From the NCBI GenBank assembly GCA_022820625.1, contig JAJEFE010000169.1, positions 1 to 64,000 on the forward strand: DNA of 64,000 nucleotides, read 5' to 3'. Source of the DNA: Gammaproteobacteria bacterium (GTDB lineage: Bacteria > Pseudomonadota > Gammaproteobacteria > Steroidobacterales > Rariloculaceae). The translations under genes and the position numbers were made by a program. The notes under the pieces were generated by a model. The model had not been told where the DNA came from. It searched no databases and saw nothing but the letters and a program-made list of their open reading frames with translations. This document shows, in pieces, positions 26,422 to 35,069 of the stretch (the stretch's first letter is position 1; each line of letters opens with the position of its first letter).

Positions 26422-27360
26422 ATGAGAAGGGCGTGCATGACTTCAGTACTGGCGCTGGGCCTTTCGGCGGTGGCGGGCGTGCCCGCGTCGGAGCCGCCCG
26501 CCGTGGTGGCCAGCATACGGCCGATCCACTCGCTCGCGGCCGGCGTGATGGGCGATCTCGGCGCGCCCGCCCTGATCGTGCGCGGTTACGGCTCGCCCCA
26601 CTTCTACCAGATGCGTCCATCGGAGGCGCGGGCGCTCGCGGGCGCCGACGTGGTTCTGTGGATCGGCGAGCCGCTGGAGACCTTCCTGGCCGGCCCGATC
26701 CGCAACCTGGGCGGAGACGCACGCGTCCTGTCGCTGCTCCAGGCCGACGGTCTGGAGCTGCATCCGGCGCGCACGAGCACCCTCTGGGAAAGCGGGCACG
26801 AGCATGAGCACGATAGCGGGTCGGCGGATCCGCATATCTGGCTGGCGCCCGGGAATGCGAAGGCGATGGTCGATGCGATCGCGCGGGTCCTCGGCGAAGT
26901 CGACCCCGAGCGCGCCGAAATATACGCCGCAAACGGCGCGGCAATGAAATCCAGAATCGATGCGATGACCGCGGACATGGAGGCGCGCCTTTCGCCCGTG
27001 GCCGGCGTCCCGTTCGTCGCGATGCACGATTCGATGCACTATTTCGAGAGCGCATTCAGCCTGCATTCGGTCGGCGCGGTCACGCTGGATCCCGATCGCC
27101 AGCCCAGCGCGGGCAGCGTGCGCGAGTTGAGGGAGCACCTGAGCGCGGGGGGCGTCGTGTGCATGGTAACGGAACCGCAATTCACCCCTGCGCTGATCGA
27201 GGCGCTGGCGTCCGAAAGCCGGCTGACGAGTGCGGAGTTCGATCCGATCGGAGTCGATTCCGATGCGGCCTGGGACAGCTACTTTGCGATGATGACGGGC
27301 AACGCCGACAACCTGGCCCGGTGCCTGGAGCAAGGCCACGGCACGACCGCAGCGTGGTAG
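26422..27360 (+). CDS. znuA: Zinc-binding periplasmic protein ZnuA
   Basis: A 312-residue metal-binding protein (cluster A-I) with an N-terminal signal peptide (S-V-L-A-L-G-L-S-A-V-A-G-V-P-A-S-E). The metal-site residues include the first His in R-P-I-H-S-L-A, G-S-P-H-F-Y-Q-M, D-P-H-I-W-L and the C-terminal E-F-D-P-I-G-V. The His-rich flexible loop is short (H-E-H-E-H-D). The ATG at 26422 is used; the frame opens at 26383. The next gene, encoding a metal permease-SPFH fusion, starts 12 bases after the stop, so znuA is probably the first gene of that operon as well as part of the ZnuABC importer. Confidence 0.88.
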   Translation: MRRACMTSVLALGLSAVAGVPASEPPAVVASIRPIHSLAAGVMGDLGAPALIVRGYGSPHFYQMRPSEARALAGADVVLWIGEPLETFLAGPIRNLGGDARVLSLLQADGLELHPARTSTLWESGHEHEHDSGSADPHIWLAPGNAKAMVDAIARVLGEVDPERAEIYAANGAAMKSRIDAMTADMEARLSPVAGVPFVAMHDSMHYFESAFSLHSVGAVTLDPDRQPSAGSVRELREHLSAGGVVCMVTEPQFTPALIEALASESRLTSAEFDPIGVDSDAAWDSYFAMMTGNADNLARCLEQGHGTTAAW

Positions 27361-27372
27361 TATGACGACAGG

Positions 27373-29736
27373 ATGAATTGGGGAGCGCAATTCGGATCCC
27401 GCCTCGTCGAGGCTGCGGGCCTGTTCCTCGATTTTCTCTGGTTGTCGTTCCTGCTACTGGCGCCCATGCTGCTGCTCGGACTGTTTCTTTCCGGGCTCAT
27501 TCACGTGTTCATTTCCCGGCAAGCGGTCCTGCGCTGGCTCAGGCACGAAAGCCTCAAGTCGGTGACCACCGCTGCGGCGGTCGGCGTGCCGATCCCGCTG
27601 TGCAGTTGCTCGGTCGTGCCGGTGGTCGCGGAAATGCGCCGCAAGGGCGCGTCGCGGTCGTCGTGCATGTCGTTCCTGATCACGGCCCCGGAAACCGGCG
27701 CGGACTCCATCCTGGTAACAAACGCCTTCTTCGGCTGGATCGTCGCGGTCGTGCGGCCGATCGTCAGCTTCATTACCGCGGTTGTCGCAGGCATCTTCTG
27801 CATCGGACTGATACGCGACGACCGCGACGCCGCCGCAGCGCCGGCGGAGGGGGACGGGCACGGGCACGATCATTCCCATGACCATTCCCACGACCACGAT
27901 CACGGCCACGATCACGGCCACGACCACCAGCACAAGAACCTGTTTCCCGGTTCCGAGGACTGTTTCGTCAGCTTCGCTCAATTGAAGGAGATGGCCGCGA
28001 GATGGTTCAGGCGCAGCGCGGCGGCGGTCGGCCAGTGGAGAGCCGTCACCTGGCTGAGGCCGGATTTCTATTACGCCGAGCGCCGCGGGCGCGCGGCGCC
28101 GGAATCCGGCGGCGCCGCATCCGATCCCGCGGAAACGTCCGAACCGGACATCCGGACCGTGGCCCGGCATGTCCTGCGGTACGGGTTCGTCGAGATCGCC
28201 GACGACATCCTGTTCGCGCTGCTGGTGGGCATCCTGATCGGGGGCGTGCTCTACCTGGCCATTCCCAGCGACCTGATGGCCAACGAGTATGCCCGCTGGC
28301 TTGCCTACCCGGTGATGGTGCTGGTCGGCATCCCGCTCTACATCTGCGCCTCCGCCAGCACGCCGATCGCCGCCGCGCTGGTGGCGAAGGGCTTCAGTCC
28401 GGGGGCCGCGCTGGTGTTCCTGATGACCGGCCCGGCCACGAACACCGGCACGATCGCGATCATGCTGAGCCAGTTCGGCGCCCGGTTCGCCTCCGTCTAC
28501 GTCGGCTCGGTCATTCTCGTCACGGTCGTCCTCGGAATCCTCATCGACTCGCTGCTGCTGGCCGGCGGCATTTCGATCTTCGTCAATCTCGGCGCCTCCG
28601 AGTCGCCGGCCATCCTCGCCCTCCAGTACGGCGGCGCAGCGGGCCTGTTCGCGCTCATCGTGTGGCGGTTCCGCGCCGGGGCCATGAAGAGCGGATACGA
28701 GGATCTGATGAGCAACATCCGCCCCCTTTCCCTGCCGTGGCGGCGCGCCTGGAGCCAAATGACCCTGGGACGCCCCCTGGCGGGCGTCTTCTCGCCCGGG
28801 ACGCCGATGGGCAAGACGCTGTGCGCCGTGGTCCTGATCGCGGTCCTGCTCAGCGGCTTCGCCATCGTGCCGCCGCAGTCCGTGGGTTACAGCCGGGTGT
28901 TCGGCAAGGTGGTGAGGCGGGATCTGCCGCCCGGCCTCTACTGGCTCGGCCCACCGCCCATCGTGCAGGTGGACAAGTGGCCGGTACGTGAAATCAAGTC
29001 CTTCCGCACGGCGATCGACAACGAATTCGTCTCCGGAGACCTCAACGTCGCGGTCATCGGACTCGATGTGCAGTACCGGGTCGACGATCCGTACCTGTAT
29101 CACTACCAGACGAATGACGCCGAGGCGGTCCTGAAGGGCGTCGTTCGGGACCGGCTGCGCCAGTTTGTGGGCGCCCGCGGCCTTGAGGACCTGTTCGTGA
29201 CGCAACGCGGGGCGGTCGAGGACTACATCGCGGCGGCGTTCCCGTACGGCGGGCACAGCGAACCGCCGCCGGAGGACGCCGAGCACGAGGAAGTCCTGCA
29301 GGCGGTCGATATCGTGAAGGTGAACCTTCGCTTCATCCGGCCCGCCGCGGAGACCGTGGCCGCCTTCCGCGACGTGTCGAGCGCCCAGGAGGACCGGGAG
29401 CGCGTCATCGTCAATGCGCAGAGTTTCATGGCCCGGCTGGTTCCGCAGGCGCACGGCAATGCGTTCTACGAAGTGCGCCAGGCGGATGGCGACGCCTACG
29501 GGAGAACGATCGCCGCCGGCGCTCAGGCCGGGGCGCTGATGGTCGTTTCCGATGCGGTGAGCGGCGCGCCCTATGTCCTGAGGACCATGTTGTGGCGGGA
29601 GAAGCTGGAAAGCGCCCTGGCAGACAACCCCAAGATCATCGTGCCGAACGGGGACAGCCTGGAGAAGGTGGCGCTATGGAAGAACAGGACGCCGGCGCCC
29701 GCCGGCGCGGCACACGCCGGGGAGAATCGCCCGTGA
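27373..29736 (+). CDS. SO_0444-like metal permease fused to an SPFH/HflK-like domain
   Basis: A 787-residue two-part protein. Residues 1-440 are an SO_0444-like/DUF318 permease. There are two four-helix halves, a Cys signature P-L-C-S-C-S-V-V-P-V near 75-84, C-A-S-A-S-T-P near 325 and G-P-A-T-N-T near 353. A His-rich cytoplasmic loop (residues about 162-187, alternating His/Asp/Gly) joins the halves. After a linker, one more helix (481-500) leads into an SPFH/prohibitin domain (501-about 700: P-P-G-L-Y-W-L-G-P-P, D-V-Q-Y-R-V-D-D-P) with the HflK-type segment V-D-I-V-K-V-N-L-R-F. I know of no characterised protein with this architecture. Permeases of this type are linked to Cu/Zn efflux. It follows znuA by 12 bases and overlaps the next gene by four (GTGA). 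Confidence 0.85.
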   Translation: MNWGAQFGSRLVEAAGLFLDFLWLSFLLLAPMLLLGLFLSGLIHVFISRQAVLRWLRHESLKSVTTAAAVGVPIPLCSCSVVPVVAEMRRKGASRSSCMSFLITAPETGADSILVTNAFFGWIVAVVRPIVSFITAVVAGIFCIGLIRDDRDAAAAPAEGDGHGHDHSHDHSHDHDHGHDHGHDHQHKNLFPGSEDCFVSFAQLKEMAARWFRRSAAAVGQWRAVTWLRPDFYYAERRGRAAPESGGAASDPAETSEPDIRTVARHVLRYGFVEIADDILFALLVGILIGGVLYLAIPSDLMANEYARWLAYPVMVLVGIPLYICASASTPIAAALVAKGFSPGAALVFLMTGPATNTGTIAIMLSQFGARFASVYVGSVILVTVVLGILIDSLLLAGGISIFVNLGASESPAILALQYGGAAGLFALIVWRFRAGAMKSGYEDLMSNIRPLSLPWRRAWSQMTLGRPLAGVFSPGTPMGKTLCAVVLIAVLLSGFAIVPPQSVGYSRVFGKVVRRDLPPGLYWLGPPPIVQVDKWPVREIKSFRTAIDNEFVSGDLNVAVIGLDVQYRVDDPYLYHYQTNDAEAVLKGVVRDRLRQFVGARGLEDLFVTQRGAVEDYIAAAFPYGGHSEPPPEDAEHEEVLQAVDIVKVNLRFIRPAAETVAAFRDVSSAQEDRERVIVNAQSFMARLVPQAHGNAFYEVRQADGDAYGRTIAAGAQAGALMVVSDAVSGAPYVLRTMLWREKLESALADNPKIIVPNGDSLEKVALWKNRTPAPAGAAHAGENRP
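27856..27933 (+). repeat. His-rich tract encoding the metal-binding loop
   Basis: Tandem CAC/CAT-GAC/GAT codons encode alternating His-Asp/Gly/Ser over about 26 residues. It is degenerate at the DNA level (repeats of about six bases) and lies within the permease half of the fusion gene. Such loops bind Zn, Ni or Co in many transporters. Confidence 0.85.
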
Positions 29737-30623
29737 AGAACAAACTTGTCGCCGCGGTTGCCGCGGCCGTCCTGGGTTGGCTGGCCTGGGACAGTTTCTA
29801 CATCATCAACGAGACCGAACGGGGCGTACTGACGCATTTCGGCAGGATCGCGCCGCCCGAACGGCCGCCCGGATTTCATCTCAAGTGGCCCCGGCCGATC
29901 TCCACGATCTACAAGGTGGACTACCGTGTGCAGACCATGGGCAATCTGCCCCACGAACTGATCACGGAAGACCAGAAGAGCGTCCGGGTGGACGGCTACC
30001 TCATGTGGCAGGTGATCGACCCGATCCTGTACGTCGAGGCGATCCGTACCGACGAAAGCGCCCTGGCAAAGCTCCACGACCTGTACCTGTCGGCATTCGG
30101 CGTGGTCATCAGCAACCGGAGCCAGGAAGCGTTCATCAGCCTCGGGCTCGAACACGAGGACGTGGACGAGGCCAGCGAGGAGATACTTGCGCGAATCGCC
30201 CCGATCGCCCGCGACAACTACGGCATCGAGGTGCTCCGGGCCGGCATCGTGGAGTACACGCTGCCTGCGGAGAACCGGCCGAGCATCATTCAGCGCATGA
30301 TTTCCGAGCGGGCGCGCATCGCCACGAAATACCGCAGCGAGGGCGAAGAGGCGGCTATACGGATCGAGGCGCTGGCGATCGAGGAACACGACCGGATCAT
30401 GGCCGACGCCCACGCCGAAGCCACGGTCATTCTGGGCGAGGCCGAAGCCGAGGCGATGGCGCTGCTGGGTCAGGCCTACAGCGACGATCCGGACTTCTAC
30501 ACTTTCATTCGCGCGCTGGACAGCTACGACCTGATCATCGACCGGAACACCACCCTCATGCTGCCGGCGGACAACGAGTTGTTCAGGTACCTGGACAGCA
30601 ACGAAATCCCGGAGCCGGAGTGA
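29733..30623 (+). CDS. HflC-like SPFH membrane protein
   Basis: A 296-residue protein starting at a GTG that overlaps the fusion gene stop (GTGA), with GGGGAGAA upstream. One N-terminal transmembrane helix (V-A-A-V-A-A-A-V-L-G-W-L-A-W) is followed by the SPFH domain (E-T-E-R-G-V-L-T-H-F-G-R, P-P-G-F-H-L-K-W-P). The HflC-type helix I-S-E-R-A-R-I-A-T-K-Y-R-S-E-G-E-E and a C-terminal F-Y-T-F-I-R-A-L-D-S-Y motif complete it. Canonical HflKC caps the FtsH protease. No ftsH, hfq or hflX lies nearby, so this is probably a specialised paralogue acting with the permease fusion. Confidence 0.85.
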   Translation: MKNKLVAAVAAAVLGWLAWDSFYIINETERGVLTHFGRIAPPERPPGFHLKWPRPISTIYKVDYRVQTMGNLPHELITEDQKSVRVDGYLMWQVIDPILYVEAIRTDESALAKLHDLYLSAFGVVISNRSQEAFISLGLEHEDVDEASEEILARIAPIARDNYGIEVLRAGIVEYTLPAENRPSIIQRMISERARIATKYRSEGEEAAIRIEALAIEEHDRIMADAHAEATVILGEAEAEAMALLGQAYSDDPDFYTFIRALDSYDLIIDRNTTLMLPADNELFRYLDSNEIPEPE

Positions 30624-30639
30624 TGCCGGAGATACGCTC

Positions 30640-32070
30640 ATGACGGATCGGCCGGAAGACGGGCGCGGCGGCGGGACGGAGAGCCTGCCGTCCAGCACAC
30701 GGGCGATTTACGCCATCTTCGACTACGTGGCGGCCCACCGGCTGCGCATTGCCTGGGCGGCCGTGGCGGTCGTGGCCGCCGCCATCGTGCTCAACGGGTT
30801 TTACGTGGTCAAGAAGGAAGAGGAGGCCCTGAGAACGCGGTTCGGCCGGGTCGTGGAAGAGAACATCGCCCCGGGCCTGCACTACCGCATCCCGGTGATC
30901 GAGCGGGCCTGGATTCGCCCGGTGCATCGCATCGCCGAACATTCGGTGTCCAGCCGCCGGGACGGCCAGGAAATGTTCACCATCCTGTCGGGCGACCAGA
31001 ACCTGCTGGAGGTGACCGTCGCCATCCAGTACCGCATCGACCATCTGCGCAATTACCTGTTCGCGACGCCCGATCCCATAGGCCACCTGACCAAGTTGAC
31101 CCGGCAGGAACTGGTGAGCATCCTCGGCCAGAATTTCATCGACCTGATCCTCAGCCTCAACCGGAACATCATCCAGGATCATCTTTTCGACGAAATAACC
31201 GAGTCGCTGGAGTTGCACGATGTCGGCGTGGAGCTCGTGGCGCTGAATATTGTCGACGTACGCCCCATCGACGAAACGCGCGCGGCGTTCCGCGACGTCA
31301 CCGACGCGATTTCCGAGCGCAACGAGGCCATCAGCAACGCCAATCTCCGGTCGGAGCGAATGCTCTCCCGGTCGCGCGGCCAGGCCGAAGCGGTGGTTCG
31401 CGAAGCCCAGGCCAGGGCGCACGAGCGCGTGGCTCAGGCCGGCAGCAGCGCCAGCGCCTTCCTGATGCTCCTGGATGAATACAACCGGGACCGGGAGCAG
31501 GTCGCGATCACCCGCTACTGGCAGCGCATGCGCACGATCTTCAACGAAGCCAGCCTCGCCGCAGTCAATCCCGCGGCCGACTCGGTCATCGACGTCAACA
31601 TGATCGATGGCGTCGCCGCCGTGCCGCCGTTGAGCATGCCAGCGCCAGCCCCCTTTGCGGCCAGCGGGGCGCCGTCCAGGCCGTTGACCGCGTTCACGGC
31701 GCCCGAGACCGCGCACGCCATGGAATCGGCGGATGTCGACCGCTTCCTGTCGCTCGGGGCCTGGCACGAACGCACGGCCGAGCGCGACGACCTGATGGCG
31801 GGCCGTCCGCGGTCGCTAATATTCGACACGCCCGCGATCTTCGCTCATGGGGAAGTGGTGCCGAGCGGCGCCGTCGCCGCCCAGCAGCAGGTGCTGCAGC
31901 CGATGGTCGACACGCTCGCGGAAGACATGGACGCCGAAACGCCGGCGTCGGAGCCTGTCGCGGTTCCGGCGACGGCCGGGACCGATTCAGGGGTACCCGC
32001 CGCCGCGCCGAGCCCGCCCGCTGCGGCGCCGGACCCGCCCGCCGCAGCGGAAGCGCCGGCTGACGAGTAG
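30640..32070 (+). CDS. HflK-like SPFH membrane protein with Pro/Ala-rich tail
   Basis: A 476-residue protein, 16 bases after the HflC-like gene. A short cytoplasmic N-terminus and one transmembrane helix (about 38-58) are followed by the SPFH domain (E-E-E-A-L-R-T-R-F-G-R-V, A-P-G-L-H-Y-R-I-P). The HflK marks are V-T-V-A-I-Q-Y-R-I, F-R-D-V-T-D-A-I-S-E-R-N-E-A and R-G-Q-A-E-A-V-V-R-E-A-Q-A-R-A. Residues after about 330 form a low-complexity Ala/Pro/Glu tail not present in ordinary HflK (about 420 residues). The same operon has an HflC-like partner and an SPFH domain on the permease, so up to three SPFH subunits could co-assemble. Confidence 0.85.
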   Translation: MTDRPEDGRGGGTESLPSSTRAIYAIFDYVAAHRLRIAWAAVAVVAAAIVLNGFYVVKKEEEALRTRFGRVVEENIAPGLHYRIPVIERAWIRPVHRIAEHSVSSRRDGQEMFTILSGDQNLLEVTVAIQYRIDHLRNYLFATPDPIGHLTKLTRQELVSILGQNFIDLILSLNRNIIQDHLFDEITESLELHDVGVELVALNIVDVRPIDETRAAFRDVTDAISERNEAISNANLRSERMLSRSRGQAEAVVREAQARAHERVAQAGSSASAFLMLLDEYNRDREQVAITRYWQRMRTIFNEASLAAVNPAADSVIDVNMIDGVAAVPPLSMPAPAPFAASGAPSRPLTAFTAPETAHAMESADVDRFLSLGAWHERTAERDDLMAGRPRSLIFDTPAIFAHGEVVPSGAVAAQQQVLQPMVDTLAEDMDAETPASEPVAVPATAGTDSGVPAAAPSPPAAAPDPPAAAEAPADE

Positions 32071-32083
32071 GGGGGAAACCGGC

Positions 32084-33220
32084 ATGAACAGAATGGTTGC
32101 ACTGATTGTGCTCACCTCGTCGTCATTGCTTGCCAACGCCACCGGCGTGCACGACGACCGGATCGTGTTCGGCCAGAGCGCGGTATTCTCCGGTCCGAAC
32201 CGCAACCTGGGGCTGCAATACCGGGCGGGCCTGCTGGCCGCCTTCGCGGAGCGCAACGCCACGGGCGGCGTGGCCGGCAGGGCGCTGGAAGTGATCAGCC
32301 TGGACGACGGTTACGAACCCGACCAGGCCGCCGCCAACGCGGAGCGATTCGTTGCGGGAAACGACGTGTTCGCAGTGATCGGCGCAGTCGGCACACCGAC
32401 TTCCCGCCGCATCGCGCCGATCCTGCGCACCGCCGAAATTCCCTTCGTGGGGCCCTTCACGGGCACGGATTTCCTGCGCGATACTGCACGTTATCCGTAC
32501 ATCGTCAACCTGCGAACCGGCTACCTGCAGGAAATCGAGGTACTGGTCGACCACATGCTGCTCGATCGCGGCGTGACGCGTTTCGGCGTCATCTACCAGG
32601 ACGATGCCTTCGGCCGCACGGTGCTCGCCAACTACAAGACGGTCCTGGACCGGCACGATATACCGATACTCGCCAAGGCGTCGTACACGCGCAACTCGCA
32701 CGCCGTGCACTCGGCGCTCTTCTCGCTGGAAAAGGCGGATCTTGAAGCGATCCTGATCGTCGGTTCCTATGCCGCCGGCGCGGAGATCATCAACCTGGCG
32801 AATTCGCTCGGGCACACCTACATCATGGCAAGCCTTTCGTTCGCCCCCTCGCACGAATTGACCCGGGAGATCGCGGAACCGAGTCCGCGGATCATCATGA
32901 CCGAGGTGATGCCAAGCGTGCGCGATCCGGACCTTGAGTTGGTCAGGAGCTTTCATGGCGCGATGGCGGCGATGCCCGGCGATGCGCTCGAAGGCCAGAC
33001 GCCGCACGAAGTCGCCCTGGAAGGCTATATTCTGGGCCGCTTCGTCATTTCCGTGCTCGAGCGCATGGAGGACGAGTGGACGCGCGACGCCTTCGTGGCC
33101 ACGGCGCTTTCGGCGGAACCGGTGCGGATCGACGATTGGGAACTCGTATTCGAACCGGGGTCGAGCACGGGCACCGACTTCATTCGGCTCATCGATTTCG
33201 GTTCGATCGGGGAAGAGTAG
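32084..33220 (+). CDS. Periplasmic ligand-binding protein (Peripla_BP_6, Leu/Ile/Val-binding type)
   Basis: A 378-residue secreted protein with a signal peptide (M-V-A-L-I-V-L-T-S-S-S-L-L-A-N-A) and GGGGGAAACC before the ATG. The type I fold is visible from I-V-F-G-Q-S-A-V-F-S-G, then G-R-A-L-E-V-I-S-L-D-D-G-Y-E-P and F-V-A-G-N-D-V-F-A-V-I-G-A-V-G-T-P-T-S, followed by R-F-G-V-I-Y-Q-D-D-A-F-G-R. No LivHMGF-type transporter genes are present, so it is orphaned. It lies 13 bases after the HflK-like gene. It may act as a sensor for the membrane complex rather than a transport receptor. Ligand unknown. Confidence 0.8.
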   Translation: MNRMVALIVLTSSSLLANATGVHDDRIVFGQSAVFSGPNRNLGLQYRAGLLAAFAERNATGGVAGRALEVISLDDGYEPDQAAANAERFVAGNDVFAVIGAVGTPTSRRIAPILRTAEIPFVGPFTGTDFLRDTARYPYIVNLRTGYLQEIEVLVDHMLLDRGVTRFGVIYQDDAFGRTVLANYKTVLDRHDIPILAKASYTRNSHAVHSALFSLEKADLEAILIVGSYAAGAEIINLANSLGHTYIMASLSFAPSHELTREIAEPSPRIIMTEVMPSVRDPDLELVRSFHGAMAAMPGDALEGQTPHEVALEGYILGRFVISVLERMEDEWTRDAFVATALSAEPVRIDDWELVFEPGSSTGTDFIRLIDFGSIGEE

Positions 33221-33223
33221 CTC

Positions 33224-33712
33224 TTGAAAAAGGTAGACCAGTTTTCCAGGGAAGAGACCGGCGAGGAGTGGTTGCGGGAGCTCTACAAGGTCGTCGCCCG
33301 GCGGCGCGGCGTGATGTTCCGCCTGATCGATCAGTCCGCAAGGATGCTGCTGATCGGGAACGCCGGCGGTGCGGCGCTGATCGTCGGATTCATGAGCGCG
33401 GCCCCCGGTAGCCAGGACACCCCGTATCACTGGTTCGCACTGGCCATCCTGGCGATCTTCGGTACGGGAATACTGACCTCGTCCCTGACCACCGTGCTGG
33501 TCGCCCTGATCGCCGTCAAGGAAGCGCATGGCGCCGAGACCGGCCTCAAACAGTTCGTCGATGGCGAAATAGACCGGTCGGAAGTGCTGTTCGTGGTGGA
33601 TGAGCAGGGCTTTCGCCTGGCCGACTTCGCCACGTTGCTGGGGGCAGTGAGCGTGGGAACATTCCTGGCTGGCGGACTGGCGAGCATCGTGATGCTGATG
33701 CTCTTCTTCTGA
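33224..33712 (+). CDS. Three-helix membrane protein, last gene of the permease-SPFH operon
   Basis: A 162-residue protein starting at a TTG three bases after the previous stop, with GGGGAAGAG upstream inside that gene. It has a charged cytoplasmic N-terminus (residues 1-40), two helices (about 42-58 and 68-97), a polar segment with V-D-G-E-I-D-R-S-E-V-L-F-V-V-D-E, and a third helix (about 137-160). I do not recognise a family. Its position and tight spacing tie it to the upstream binding protein and SPFH genes. Confidence 0.7.
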   Translation: MKKVDQFSREETGEEWLRELYKVVARRRGVMFRLIDQSARMLLIGNAGGAALIVGFMSAAPGSQDTPYHWFALAILAIFGTGILTSSLTTVLVALIAVKEAHGAETGLKQFVDGEIDRSEVLFVVDEQGFRLADFATLLGAVSVGTFLAGGLASIVMLMLFF

Positions 33713-33820
33713 CCGGAACGGCTATCGAATCCGTTGGCTCGATCGCGGATCAGTGCGCTGTCCGTACAGAAATCGAGCATGTGATAGTGGCTGTTCAAGC
33801 CCAATTCAAGGAGATGTCCC

Positions 33821-35068
33821 ATGAGCAAGCCGGTGGCGGGTTTCGTACCAAAACCGATGAAGATAAGCGTACTGACAGCGGCGTTGCAGGAACTGACGCC
33901 CCGTGAAAAGCGCGATCCCGACCCGGACCTGGCGGTCGAGGAGTGGCTGCAGTTCTCCAGGGATATCGGGTCGCCCTACATCGAGTTGTCGACGGCGCTT
34001 CACCCGAGCGTCAGCGACGTCCCGGCCGAAGCCATGCTGGACCCGGTCGCCAACACGCTGGACCTGCGGGAGCCCTTCGACGGCAGAAGAGCCGCGCGCG
34101 TAAAGGCGGCGATGAGGGAAACCGGTGTCGGGCTGTCGGACCTGGCCTATTTCGACAACATGCTGGTCGCCGACGACGGAGCCCGCCGTGTCAAGCACGA
34201 ATTCATGCTGCGCGTATTCGATGCGGCCGTGCTGCTGGAGACCGACGCGGTGTGCGGATTCGTCGGCCGCAACTACGACCTTGAGATGGATCCCAATCTC
34301 GAGATGTTCGAGCAGGTATTCATCCCGCTGCTGAAGGAGGCGAAGGCGCGTGGGCTGACGTACCGTGTGGAGCAATGCCCGATGCCGGGATGGACGCCCC
34401 TGGACCGGTGGCACAACAACATTGCCTACGCGCCGGGACCGTGGATTGCGCTGCACCGCATCTGCGAGAAACACGGCGTGGGCGATCAGTTCCGGATTCA
34501 CTACGATCCGTCCCACTCCGTCCTGATGGGGCAGGATACGCGCTCGATGTTCCAGTACCTCAAGGACGAGGGCTACAACTTTCTGATCGACGCCTTTCAC
34601 GTGAAAGGACAAGTGGTCGATTCCGTAGGCGTGTCCGCTTGGGGATACGGGGGGCAAACGATGCAACGCGGCGACTGGACAGGCGATGCCCCGTCGGACA
34701 ACCCGGCAGACCAGCTCAACGCCTGGAAGAAGCAGGTCACCCTGTGCGAGCACGAACTGCCGGGTACCGCGCGGCACGATCCGCTGGCGTACCTGCAGAA
34801 CCGCACCGTCGACTGGCTCGATCACCAGTTGGCGGCCCGCGAGCTGCTCGATATCGATCCGGCCGAAACCTACTTGGTGGTGGAGCACGAGTATCCGCCT
34901 GCCAGGATCCAGGACAAGGACGAACTGGCGCCGATTCTCGAAGGCTCCGTCGCCTTTACCAAAGCCATCGACGAGGCTGCGGCCGCCATGTACGCGCTGC
35001 AGAACGAGGTGATGGCGTCTCAGGGAATTCCCGTACAGGGTGTCGGACGGGAAGCGTACCGGTCTTAG
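33821..35068 (+). CDS. Sugar phosphate isomerase/epimerase-like TIM-barrel protein
   Basis: A 415-residue cytoplasmic protein with a strong ribosome binding site (AAGGAGATGTCCC). It fits the AP-endonuclease-2/xylose-isomerase-like family. The metal-site pattern is spread through the segments [21 protein letters not shown] and D-A-F-H-V-K-G. It is longer than the usual 280-300 residues owing to inserts and a C-terminal helical region. It sits at the edge of a sugar-oxidation cluster and converges on a second isomerase gene, one base apart. Such enzymes isomerise or epimerise keto-sugars. Confidence 0.8.
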   Translation: MSKPVAGFVPKPMKISVLTAALQELTPREKRDPDPDLAVEEWLQFSRDIGSPYIELSTALHPSVSDVPAEAMLDPVANTLDLREPFDGRRAARVKAAMRETGVGLSDLAYFDNMLVADDGARRVKHEFMLRVFDAAVLLETDAVCGFVGRNYDLEMDPNLEMFEQVFIPLLKEAKARGLTYRVEQCPMPGWTPLDRWHNNIAYAPGPWIALHRICEKHGVGDQFRIHYDPSHSVLMGQDTRSMFQYLKDEGYNFLIDAFHVKGQVVDSVGVSAWGYGGQTMQRGDWTGDAPSDNPADQLNAWKKQVTLCEHELPGTARHDPLAYLQNRTVDWLDHQLAARELLDIDPAETYLVVEHEYPPARIQDKDELAPILEGSVAFTKAIDEAAAAMYALQNEVMASQGIPVQGVGREAYRS

Positions 35069-35069
35069 G

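Noticed and set aside
27454-29454. 666-residue minus-strand frame opposite the permease-SPFH fusion
   Set aside because: Antisense shadow; the plus-strand frame carries all recognisable motifs.
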